Of a DNA stretch of 48,453 nt, positions 1 to 7,869 are shown piece by piece (positions within the stretch are counted from its first letter, which is position 1; each line of letters begins with the position of its first letter). The notes under the pieces were generated by a model. The model had not been told where the DNA came from and ran no database searches. It worked only from the letters and a program-made list of their open reading frames with translations. Where the stretch lies: positions 1-48,453 of the forward strand of contig JAFWJN010000051.1 in NCBI GenBank assembly GCA_017514685.1. Reading direction: 5' to 3'. Source of the DNA: Clostridia bacterium. Its GTDB lineage: Bacteria > Bacillota > Clostridia > Christensenellales > CAG-138. A program made the position numbers and the translations under genes.

Positions 1-180
1 GAGACCGATCCGTCTTTGTATGTGAATCCTCTTCCGGCAGGGCTGGTACTAACGGGAATTGTAGTATCCGTTTCTGTGACAGCTGTTATGCTCGCACTGA
101 CCATTCGTTTGTATGCGCGTTATCACAGCCTGAACGTGGATGAAATCTATGCAATGGCACTGAAGCAGTACGAGGTGTGA
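1..180 (+). CDS. MrpC/NuoK-like antiporter subunit, C-terminal part
   Basis: Reading frame 1 is open from the window edge to TGA at 178-180 and gives the last 59 residues of a membrane protein. The stretch NPLPAGLVLTGIVVSVSVTA resembles the conserved end of MrpC/MnhC and NuoK proteins, where a DPLPQALVLTAIVI-like segment forms the last helix. A short polar tail follows. The next subunit starts 4 nt downstream, so this is the promoter-proximal visible gene of the antiporter operon. The start lies outside the window. Family assignment rests on the short motif and the context. Confidence 0.75.
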   Translation, partial: ETDPSLYVNPLPAGLVLTGIVVSVSVTAVMLALTIRLYARYHSLNVDEIYAMALKQYEV

Positions 181-184
181 GCAA

Positions 185-1672
185 ATGGAATTTGTCATTA
201 ATTTTCCCTTGTTCTGCATCGTGATCAGTCTGATGGCTGCGGTCATCAGCTCCGTACTAAAAGCAAAGGCGGCAAGAGTCGTTTCCATCCTTCTGTGCAT
301 TGCGGTCATCTGCATGGAGTCGTCTGTTTACGGTTATGAACTTTGGAAGAATACCGCAACAACTTATCTGATGGGTCATTACCCGCATCCCTGGGGAAAT
401 GAATTGCGGTTTGGAACGCTGGAACCGCTGTTTGCTTCTTTTTTCGCAACCGTTATGGGACTTTGCCTGATCGGGGGAAAAGAGGAACTGGAGCAGGATT
501 TAGAAATCAAAAAAGCAAATCTGTATTATATAATGATGGATCTTGTCCTGGCTTCGTTGATTGTACTGACTCATGCAAATGACATCTTTACCGGATATGT
601 TTTTATTGAAATATCCACGATCGGAGCCTGCGGAATTCTGATGATCCGCAATATCGGAAGAACAACACTGGCTTCCGTACGCTATATGATCTTTTCCCTG
701 ATCGGGTCAGGCCTGTTTCTGATGGGGGTCATACTCCTGTATGCAATTACGGGACATCTGCTGTTTCCAAACCTGAAGGAAACCATCGAAACGATCTGGA
801 AGAGCGGAACATACCGCATTTCTCTGACCACTGCAATGGGTCTGATCACACTGGGACTCGGCATTAAGAGCGGTCTTTGTCCGTTCCATTTCTGGATGCC
901 GGATACCTATGGATACGCGACCCCTGCCTCAGGAGGAGTCCTGTCCGGACTTGTTTCAAAAGGATACATTTTCTTTTTAATCAAACTGATCTATGGAGTT
1001 TTCGGGTCAGATATATTCTACAGAAGCGGAATCGCCAATGTGCTGTATGTGCTGGGCGCGGTTGGAATGGTAGTTGGAAGCGTCAGCGCGATGCAGGAAA
1101 AAGATCTGTTCCGAATGATAGCTTTCTCCTCAGCGGCGCAGATCGGATATATCTATATGGGAATAGGCATTTCTCCGGAACTCGGGATGCTTGCGGCACT
1201 GATGCATGTCCTGACGCATGCGGTCACGAAACCGATGCTGTTCCTGGCTACCGCCAGACTATCTTCTGCTGCGGGCGGACGGAAACTGTCGGAACTGAAA
1301 GGAGCGGCGCATGTCAACCGGATTGCGGGGATTGCGTTCATGCTCGGAGCTCTCAGCATGATAGGAATCCCTCTGACAATGGGATTTGTGTCAAAATACA
1401 GGTTCGGGCTTGCAGCGTTTGAGCGTAACAGCCTTATGGTACCCACTTTGATCGTTCTTGCGATCAGCACGATTCTCAATACGTTCTATTTTGCAAGAGC
1501 GCTGATCCGACTCTATACACCGAATGAGAACAACGATGTCTCACGCGTGAGCATGCGCCAACAGCGCGCATTTACCGTTTCTGCTTTTTGCCTGATGGCA
1601 ATTAATATACTGATCGGCGTAATCGCCGAACCGCTTGTCCGTATCCTGGAAAACGGAATTAATCTGCTGTAA
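185..1672 (+). CDS. Proton-antiporter-like membrane subunit (NuoM/MrpD family), first of four
   Basis: A 495-residue polytopic membrane protein of the proton-conducting antiporter family found in Mrp antiporters, complex I and membrane-bound hydrogenases. The family landmarks are visible: a membrane-buried glutamate at about residue 142 (YVFIEIST), and a lysine at about 228 followed by His235 in GIKSGLCPFHFWMPD, the core of the proton pathway. The length matches the family. ATG 185 follows a GAGGTG ribosome binding site at the end of the preceding gene, and the next gene starts 15 nt after the stop. By family knowledge it translocates H+ or Na+ in a larger complex whose redox or peripheral subunits would lie left of the window. 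Confidence 0.85.
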   Translation: MEFVINFPLFCIVISLMAAVISSVLKAKAARVVSILLCIAVICMESSVYGYELWKNTATTYLMGHYPHPWGNELRFGTLEPLFASFFATVMGLCLIGGKEELEQDLEIKKANLYYIMMDLVLASLIVLTHANDIFTGYVFIEISTIGACGILMIRNIGRTTLASVRYMIFSLIGSGLFLMGVILLYAITGHLLFPNLKETIETIWKSGTYRISLTTAMGLITLGLGIKSGLCPFHFWMPDTYGYATPASGGVLSGLVSKGYIFFLIKLIYGVFGSDIFYRSGIANVLYVLGAVGMVVGSVSAMQEKDLFRMIAFSSAAQIGYIYMGIGISPELGMLAALMHVLTHAVTKPMLFLATARLSSAAGGRKLSELKGAAHVNRIAGIAFMLGALSMIGIPLTMGFVSKYRFGLAAFERNSLMVPTLIVLAISTILNTFYFARALIRLYTPNENNDVSRVSMRQQRAFTVSAFCLMAINILIGVIAEPLVRILENGINLL

Positions 1673-1687
1673 GGAGTATTGCTGTTT

Positions 1688-3154
1688 ATGAATAACCTCA
1701 TTCTGATCTTGATGCTGATCCTGCCGTTTGCGGGAGGAATTACTCTCGGATGTATGAAAAAAGCATCGAAACCTGCGGCAGATATCATCTTTACTTCCGT
1801 GCTGGCGCTGGAGGCGGTCCTGACGCTCGGATATCTCTTTTTACCGGATGCGGAGATCCGGCTGTTTTCCATGACGGAACAGCTGACGGTGCGGCTGAAA
1901 ACGGATTCGGTCGGAAGGATATTTCTTTCCATCGGAGCATTCGGCTTTTTGCCTGCTGGAATCTATGCGACCAAATATATGGCTCACGGGGAACGGCAGA
2001 CCAGTTTCTATTCCTGGATGCTCCTGTCCCTTGGGGCGCTTGTGGGTATGGATTCTTCCGAGAACCTGATTACAATGTATCTCTTCTTCGAACTCGCAAC
2101 GCTGTTATCTGTTCCTCTCGTTCTGCATGACCGTACGGAAGAGTCTATCAGGGCTGCTCTGAAATACCTGTTCTATTCAATCGGCGGAGCTTTCCTTGCG
2201 CTGCTTGCGGTATTTGTTCTGGGAGCACATACCGAGACACTTGCCTTCGCTGCCGGAGGAACGCTGAATTCTTCAGCAGCCGAGCACAGAGTACTGATCG
2301 AGATCGTAACATTTTTGGGAGTAATCGGATTCGGCGCAAAAGCAGGTCTTTATCCGCTCCATGGATGGCTGCCGAGCGCGCACCCTGTAGCTCCGGCGCC
2401 TGCATCTGCCGTGCTTTCCGCGATTATCGCAAAGGCAGGCGTGCTGGCTATAACCCGGCTTGTATTTTATATTGTGGGAACGGAGTTTCTGAGAGGAACA
2501 TGGGTGCAGATCACATGGATTTCTCTTGCTTTGCTGACCGTGTTCATGGGATCCATGATGGCATACCGTGAAGATGTTTTCAAAAAAAGGCTTGCCTATT
2601 CTTCCGTCAGCCAGATTTCCTATATCCTTACAGGGTTGTTCTGCATGACGTCAGAGAGTATAGCAGGCGGATTTCTGCATGTTATTTTCCATGCATGCAT
2701 CAAGAGCTGTCTGTTTTTGGTTGCCGGCTCGTTTATTGTGAATCTGGGGAAGACAAAGGTATCAGAACTGAGGGGCGTCGGGAAGGCGATGCCAATCACA
2801 CTCTGGTCATTTACGATAGCGGCGCTTGGATTGATCGGAATTCCTCCCGCGGCAGGCTTTGTCAGCAAATGGTATCTTGCTTTGGGAGCATTGGACTCGG
2901 GTCTGAAAGTCATCAACTGGCTTGCTCCGGTTATATTACTGGTTTCAGCGCTCCTGACTGCCGCTTACCTGCTTCCGATTACGATTGCCGGTTTCTTTCC
3001 CGGCAAGGATTTTGTTTCACCGCAGAGGACCAATGAAGGGACTGCACGGATGTGGCTCCCCATTGCAATCCTCGGAGCAATGACACTGATTCTCGGCATT
3101 TTTGCCGGCGGATTGACGAATTGGGTTATGAATCTTGCCGAAAGCCTGATATAA
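1688..3154 (+). CDS. Proton-antiporter-like membrane subunit (MrpD/NuoM family), second of four
   Basis: A 488-residue polytopic membrane protein of the same family as its neighbours. The buried glutamate is near residue 135 (LFFELATLL). The lysine/histidine pair is at about 218 and 225 in GAKAGLYPLHGWLPSAHP, followed by the PAPASA stretch typical of MrpD and NuoL proteins. An in-frame TTG at 1679 lies only 2 nt after the AAGGAG at 1671-1676, whereas ATG 1688 has an 11-nt spacer, so I place the start at 1688. Ten nucleotides separate the stop from the next ATG. Substrate ion and partner subunits cannot be read from this gene. Confidence 0.85.
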   Translation: MNNLILILMLILPFAGGITLGCMKKASKPAADIIFTSVLALEAVLTLGYLFLPDAEIRLFSMTEQLTVRLKTDSVGRIFLSIGAFGFLPAGIYATKYMAHGERQTSFYSWMLLSLGALVGMDSSENLITMYLFFELATLLSVPLVLHDRTEESIRAALKYLFYSIGGAFLALLAVFVLGAHTETLAFAAGGTLNSSAAEHRVLIEIVTFLGVIGFGAKAGLYPLHGWLPSAHPVAPAPASAVLSAIIAKAGVLAITRLVFYIVGTEFLRGTWVQITWISLALLTVFMGSMMAYREDVFKKRLAYSSVSQISYILTGLFCMTSESIAGGFLHVIFHACIKSCLFLVAGSFIVNLGKTKVSELRGVGKAMPITLWSFTIAALGLIGIPPAAGFVSKWYLALGALDSGLKVINWLAPVILLVSALLTAAYLLPITIAGFFPGKDFVSPQRTNEGTARMWLPIAILGAMTLILGIFAGGLTNWVMNLAESLI

Positions 3155-3163
3155 GGGGGAACC

Positions 3164-4621
3164 ATGCTGCTCGTTAGCATATTGCTTCCGCTCGTTTCGG
3201 GAGTTCTGATCAATCTGATCCGTCTACGATCGAAACGTTTCCTGATGGGAGCAACATTGAGCATAACCGTTTTGACTTCTGTTCTCTGCTGGATTTGCAT
3301 CCTGGGGGGAGTGGAGAAAACGCAGCATCTGATCCGGTTTGCACCGAATCTGGAGCTGCTGTTAAGTCTGGACGGACTTGGAAAATTTTTTACAGGGCTG
3401 GTTGCAACGCTGTGGCCGTTGACGGTGCTGTATGCTTTATCGTACATGGAGAAAAAACAGCACTTAAGAATGTTCTTCGGATTTTTTACTCTTTCCTATA
3501 GTGCAACACTCGGCATTTCCATGGCGGGAAATCTCTTCACCATGTACTGCTTCTATGAACTCCTTACTCTTTCGACCGTGCCTTTGATCATACATCCTAT
3601 GACAAAAGAGGCGATCCGCGCGACCAGGAAATATCTTCTGTATTCAATCGGCGGAGCGGCGTTCGCTTTTGCGGCAATGATGTTCCTGATTACACATAAT
3701 GCTTCCGGGCCGTTTGCCATGGGCGGCGTTCTGACACAGTTCCCATACGGAAAACCTGAGATCACCAGGCTTTTCTGGCTCTTCGGTTTTCTGGGGTTCG
3801 GAGTAAAAGCCGCGATTTTCCCGGTTTATAAATGGCTGCCCGACGCTTCTGTCGCGCCGACGCCCGTTACTGCGCTTCTGCACGCGGTTGCAGTTGTGAA
3901 AGCCGGTGCTTTTGCGGTGATACGTCTGACCTATTATTGCTTCGGAGCGAATATGCTGAGCGGATCATGGGCACAGACTACAGCAGTTTTACTGACAGCA
4001 TTTACAATTGTTTTCGGATCCACTTTCGCGTTGAAAGAAACCAATTTCAAAAGGCGGCTTGCTTATTCGACTGTAGCGAATATGTCTTATATCCTTTTCG
4101 GAGCCGTTCTGCTGACTCCTTCCGGACTGGAAGCTGGGTTAATGCATATGGCAGCACATTCCTGCATCAAAATATTGGCGTTCTTTGCGGCAGGCGCTGT
4201 TCTGCATATGACAGGAAGACAGAGCATTTATGAACTTGACGGGATCGGAAAGAGGATGCCCGTAACCTTTGCATGCTATACCTTGGCAGCTCTGGCTCTG
4301 ACCGGAATTCCTCCGTTTTCCGGATTTGTCAGTAAATGGTATCTTTTGACAGGGGCGGCGCAGACCGGCGGGATCGCTTATATCGGCGCAGCCGCGATAT
4401 TGATCTCGGCACTTCTTACGGCGATTTATATGCTGACAATCGTCAGACGTGCATGGTTCCCGGATCATAATGCGGATCTTTCCGGGCTTCCGGAAGTGGA
4501 GGAAGCCGATTGGAAGATGCTGGCACCCATGCTGATTTTCGCACTCGGAACATTGCTCTGCGGAATTTTCTCCCAGCCGATTCTGGACGCGGCGGGGGAG
4601 ATTGCGCACGGGCTGATATAG
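3164..4621 (+). CDS. Proton-antiporter-like membrane subunit, third of four
   Basis: A 485-residue polytopic membrane protein. The conserved glutamate is near residue 132 (FYELLTLS) and the lysine near 215 in GFGVKAAIFPVYKWLPDAS. At the place where the two preceding subunits and the following one have histidine before the WLP or WMP motif, this protein has tyrosine (VYKWLP), so its proton path may differ. The start ATG follows a GGGGGAA ribosome binding site and the gene is 10 nt from each neighbour, which points to one transcript. The family is clear; which complex I or Mrp subunit it matches is not. Confidence 0.83.
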   Translation: MLLVSILLPLVSGVLINLIRLRSKRFLMGATLSITVLTSVLCWICILGGVEKTQHLIRFAPNLELLLSLDGLGKFFTGLVATLWPLTVLYALSYMEKKQHLRMFFGFFTLSYSATLGISMAGNLFTMYCFYELLTLSTVPLIIHPMTKEAIRATRKYLLYSIGGAAFAFAAMMFLITHNASGPFAMGGVLTQFPYGKPEITRLFWLFGFLGFGVKAAIFPVYKWLPDASVAPTPVTALLHAVAVVKAGAFAVIRLTYYCFGANMLSGSWAQTTAVLLTAFTIVFGSTFALKETNFKRRLAYSTVANMSYILFGAVLLTPSGLEAGLMHMAAHSCIKILAFFAAGAVLHMTGRQSIYELDGIGKRMPVTFACYTLAALALTGIPPFSGFVSKWYLLTGAAQTGGIAYIGAAAILISALLTAIYMLTIVRRAWFPDHNADLSGLPEVEEADWKMLAPMLIFALGTLLCGIFSQPILDAAGEIAHGLI

Positions 4622-4630
4622 GAGGGGAAT

Positions 4631-6886
4631 ATGCTTTACGGATTGGTTTTCTTTCCGATGATCATGTCACTTCCTGTATGGCTGATCGGAAAAAGGCATA
4701 AAAAAGCAAGGAATATAGCTGCAGCGGCGGTTACGCTTCTGGAGCTGGCAATGGCGACAGCACTGCTATGGATGCCGGATATGAACGCTTCCATCGGCGG
4801 AGTAGCCGGGCTCGGAATCCGGCTGGAGACAGATGGATTCCGGAAAGTTTATCTGATCGTGATCGCTTTTCTCTGGAGCATGACGATGCTTCTTGGAAAT
4901 GAATACTTTTCTCATTATGAAACCTGTAACCGCTATTACTTTTTTAATCTGATGACACTCGGAGCGACAGTCGGCGTCTTTTTGGCAGCAGATCTTTTCA
5001 CGGCATTGATATTCTTTGAAATCATGTCTTTCACATCCTATACCTGGGTTATCCAGGAGGAGACAGACTCAGCCATAAAGGCGGCCAATACATATCTTGC
5101 CGTAGCGGTGATCGGGGGGCTCGCCGCGTTGATGGGTATTTTTCTCTTACAGGATCAGCTGCATACAACAGCAATCTCGGAACTGTATAATGCTGCAAAA
5201 GCAGCCCCGGAAAAAGGGTGCCTTTATATCGCGGGAGCGTGTATCCTGTTTGGTTTCGGAGCTAAAGCGGGAATGTTTCCGCTTCATATCTGGCTGCCGA
5301 AAGCGCATCCGGTTGCGCCTGCGCCAGCCAGCGCACTGCTGTCCGGCCTGCTCACAAAATCCGGAATTTTCGGAATTCTGGTGCTGTCCTGCAATCTGTT
5401 CCGGAACGATCCCGTCTGGGGATCTGTGATTCTTTGCCTGGGATTGATCACAATGCTTTTGGGCGCGCTGCTGGCTCTTTTCAGCATTGATCTGAAAAGA
5501 ACGCTTGCCTGTTCTTCCGTTTCGCAGATTGGATTTATATTGACAGGTATTGGAATGATGGGGCTGCTTGGTGCGGAAAATGCGCTTGCGGCAAGAGGGA
5601 CTCTTTTGCACATGCTCAATCATTCCCTGTTTAAACTTGTGTTGTTCATGTCGGCTGCTGTGGTGTATATGAATCTCCATCAGCTGGACCTGAATGACAT
5701 ACGTGGGTTCGGAAGAAAAAAGCCGCTCCTGATGATCACGTTTCTCCTCGGAGCAGCGGGGATCGGCGGTGTTCCGCTTCTGAACGGGTATGTCAGCAAG
5801 ACTCTTCTGCATGAGAGCATCGTGGAATTCACCGAGATCCTGCATGAATCGGGTTCCCCAACGTTTTTCATGCATGCAGCTGAATGGATTTTCCTGATTT
5901 CCGGAGGAATCACCGTTGCTTACATGACGAAACTGTTCGTTGCGTTATTTGTGGAAAAACATCCTTCCAGACAGGCAGAATTCGATGCGAGAACAAAGTA
6001 CATGAATCCTGTAAGTGCTTTTGCGCTTCTGATTTCGGCGATTGCACTGCCTGCCCTTGGGGTGACGGCAAATATCTCCATGAACGCAATAGCAGACCTT
6101 GGAACAGACTTTTTCAGAGCAGGCGCTTTAGAACATTCCGTTCATTATCTGTCCTGGGAAAACCTGAGAGGGGGACTCATATCGATCCTGATCGGGGCCG
6201 CTTTGTATTTCGGGGTTGTCCGTACGGTTCTGATCAGAAAAAAGGACGGAGGATCCGAATACGTGAACCTCTGGCCTGCATGGCTGGACCTTGAGGAACT
6301 GCTGTATCGTCCGCTCCTGCTGAAATGGCTTCCGGGTCTGCTCGGACCCACTGCGGCATTATTCGGCCAGAACCGTCTGACAGCTCCTGCTGCAAATGCG
6401 GTTGTAAAAGCCGGAGAAAAGACTGCCATGCTCTTTGGAGAGAACCAACTGACCGCTCCAGCTGCGAAAGCAGTGGTAAGAGCCGGGGAAGAAACAGCAA
6501 AACTGTTTGGAGAAAACAGAATCTCGGGACCTGCTGCCTCTGCACTGGTCAGGATACAGGAGATCGCATCTCATGCGTTCTCCGATCTGCTGGATGCGGC
6601 AGTATTCCTGCTGCGGAAAATCGTTTTCAAGAAACTGATTCCGCCAGATGCGGACGGGGAAAGGAACACTTTGTCATACCGGATCGGACGATCGATAGAT
6701 CGGATTGCCGTCAGACAGGGAACCGAAAAGGAAGGAGAACGCAGATACGCAAATCTTTTTCACAGAGGAACAAAGACATTAAAGGATACCACAAGGAGCA
6801 TTTCCGGAACGCTTTCCTTTGCACTGCTTTTCCTGGTCCTTGCAATCACAGCGGTTTTCATTTATATCATCATCATGCGCGGATAG
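4631..6886 (+). CDS. NuoL/MrpA-like antiporter subunit with repeat-bearing C-terminal extension
   Basis: A 751-residue protein. Residues 1-490 form a normal antiporter-like core with Glu130 (FFEIMSF) and Lys212/His219 in GAKAGMFPLHIWLPKAHP. The roughly 250-residue extension holds a membrane segment near 515-535, a soluble part with three tandem 24-residue repeats (576-647) built on LFGENxLTAPAAxAVVxAGE, and a last hydrophobic helix at the C terminus. NuoL and MrpA also carry C-terminal extensions, but the repeat is not something I recognise from either. It starts 9 nt after the preceding stop with GGAGGGG as ribosome binding site and ends the operon before the promoter at 6936. Confidence 0.85.
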   Translation: MLYGLVFFPMIMSLPVWLIGKRHKKARNIAAAAVTLLELAMATALLWMPDMNASIGGVAGLGIRLETDGFRKVYLIVIAFLWSMTMLLGNEYFSHYETCNRYYFFNLMTLGATVGVFLAADLFTALIFFEIMSFTSYTWVIQEETDSAIKAANTYLAVAVIGGLAALMGIFLLQDQLHTTAISELYNAAKAAPEKGCLYIAGACILFGFGAKAGMFPLHIWLPKAHPVAPAPASALLSGLLTKSGIFGILVLSCNLFRNDPVWGSVILCLGLITMLLGALLALFSIDLKRTLACSSVSQIGFILTGIGMMGLLGAENALAARGTLLHMLNHSLFKLVLFMSAAVVYMNLHQLDLNDIRGFGRKKPLLMITFLLGAAGIGGVPLLNGYVSKTLLHESIVEFTEILHESGSPTFFMHAAEWIFLISGGITVAYMTKLFVALFVEKHPSRQAEFDARTKYMNPVSAFALLISAIALPALGVTANISMNAIADLGTDFFRAGALEHSVHYLSWENLRGGLISILIGAALYFGVVRTVLIRKKDGGSEYVNLWPAWLDLEELLYRPLLLKWLPGLLGPTAALFGQNRLTAPAANAVVKAGEKTAMLFGENQLTAPAAKAVVRAGEETAKLFGENRISGPAASALVRIQEIASHAFSDLLDAAVFLLRKIVFKKLIPPDADGERNTLSYRIGRSIDRIAVRQGTEKEGERRYANLFHRGTKTLKDTTRSISGTLSFALLFLVLAITAVFIYIIIMRG
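6356..6571 (+). repeat. Three tandem 72-bp coding repeats (24 residues each)
   Basis: Units at 6356-6427, 6428-6499 and 6500-6571 encode related 24-residue blocks: LFGQNRLTAPAANAVVKAGE, LFGENQLTAPAAKAVVRAGE and LFGENRISGPAASALVRI. The third unit is the most diverged. Each unit reads like a turn (GEN) plus an amphipathic Ala-rich helix. Confidence 0.85.
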
Positions 6887-6935
6887 ATTTCGTAGAGACA
6901 CCCGGAAGGACATAAAAAGTTTTTATTTTTTAAGA

Positions 6936-6964
6936 TTTACAACCGAGAGAACTTGTATTATAAT
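6936..6964 (+). promoter_or_regulatory. Sigma-70-type promoter of the MgtC-family gene
   Basis: TTTACA (6936-6941) and TATAAT (6959-6964) are separated by 17 nt. They lie 45 nt upstream of the chosen start at 7009. Confidence 0.7.
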
Positions 6965-7008
6965 GAGGCATCAAATATAAAAACTGTGTAAAGAAAGGGA
7001 TGTTAGAA

Positions 7009-7740
7009 ATGACACTCGGAAGATATATGTTCGGTCAGTTTTCGGCCTTACAGTATCTGGAATTCGTCCTGAGATTAGTGATTGGCTGCGTATGCGGGGC
7101 AATCATCGGCTTTGAAAGAAGCAAACGTTTCAAAGAAGCCGGCATCCGGACTCATATCATTGTGTGCTGCGCGGCGAGCCTGATGATGATCATCTCAAAA
7201 TATGGCTTTGCGGATATGAGCTCAGAACTTGGGAGATCGATCAATGATATGAGGGGAACAGATCCTGCACGTATCGCTGCGCAGGTAGTCAGCGGCGTCT
7301 CATTCCTCGGTGCCGGAATCATCTTTCGGAACGGTTCTTCAATCCGCGGTCTTACGACTGCAGCAGGTATTTGGGCGACAGCGGGAATAGGACTTGCGAT
7401 CGGCGCGGGAATGTATGTTGTAGGCGCGGTAGCTACTATTCTGATAGCGGTAATGCAGGTTATCATGCATAAGATTCATACAGGAATTGAATCCTCTATC
7501 GACGGGCATATTCATTTTACGGTAACAGATCCAAAGACCTTCCGTCCGACACTGATCAATTTTATCACACAGAACAAGATGCAGATCACGACTTCTAAAG
7601 TCGCATACAATAAAGACGGTTCCGCAACCTATGATCTTTCTCTTCGGATGCCGGCAAACTCAACCCTCGGCGAATTGGCGGCTTTCCTTGATTCTTATTC
7701 CGGAATCCGTGAGATAGTCTGTGAATTGGAAAACAGATAA
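7009..7740 (+). CDS. MgtC/SapB family membrane protein
   Basis: A 243-residue protein. The N-terminal membrane domain (about 20-150) has the MgtC signature: GFERSKRFKEAGIRTH, then SFLGAGIIFR and GLTTAAGIWATAGIGLAIG. The last 80 residues look like a soluble ACT-type domain, as in the longer MgtC relatives. ATG 7000 overlaps the GAAAGGG ribosome binding site, so the in-frame ATG 7009 is preferred. The gene has its own promoter and terminator. Members of the family are linked to growth at low magnesium and to control of membrane energetics; the role here is unknown. Confidence 0.88.
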   Translation: MTLGRYMFGQFSALQYLEFVLRLVIGCVCGAIIGFERSKRFKEAGIRTHIIVCCAASLMMIISKYGFADMSSELGRSINDMRGTDPARIAAQVVSGVSFLGAGIIFRNGSSIRGLTTAAGIWATAGIGLAIGAGMYVVGAVATILIAVMQVIMHKIHTGIESSIDGHIHFTVTDPKTFRPTLINFITQNKMQITTSKVAYNKDGSATYDLSLRMPANSTLGELAAFLDSYSGIREIVCELENR

Positions 7741-7763
7741 TCGAATCTTTACAAATAACGAAT

Positions 7764-7808
7764 ACAGCCCTTACGCATTAGAAGCGAAAGGGCTGTTCTT
7801 CTTTTTAT
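7764..7808 (+). terminator. Intrinsic terminator after the MgtC-family gene
   Basis: The arms ACAGCCCTT (7764-7772) and AAGGGCTGT (7788-7796) pair perfectly and are followed by a T-rich run. The hairpin may also stop transcription of the convergent C11 peptidase gene. Confidence 0.85.
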
Positions 7809-7869
7809 TTCTGCAATAAAAAGTGAAATTAAATGTCAGACGGTATCATCCGATATCGGGATTCATCCA

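Noticed and set aside
1679-1687. TTG start three codons upstream of ATG 1688.
   Set aside because: Only 2 nt separate it from the ribosome binding site. The same reasoning removes TTG 22721, GTG 10497 and GTG 34682.
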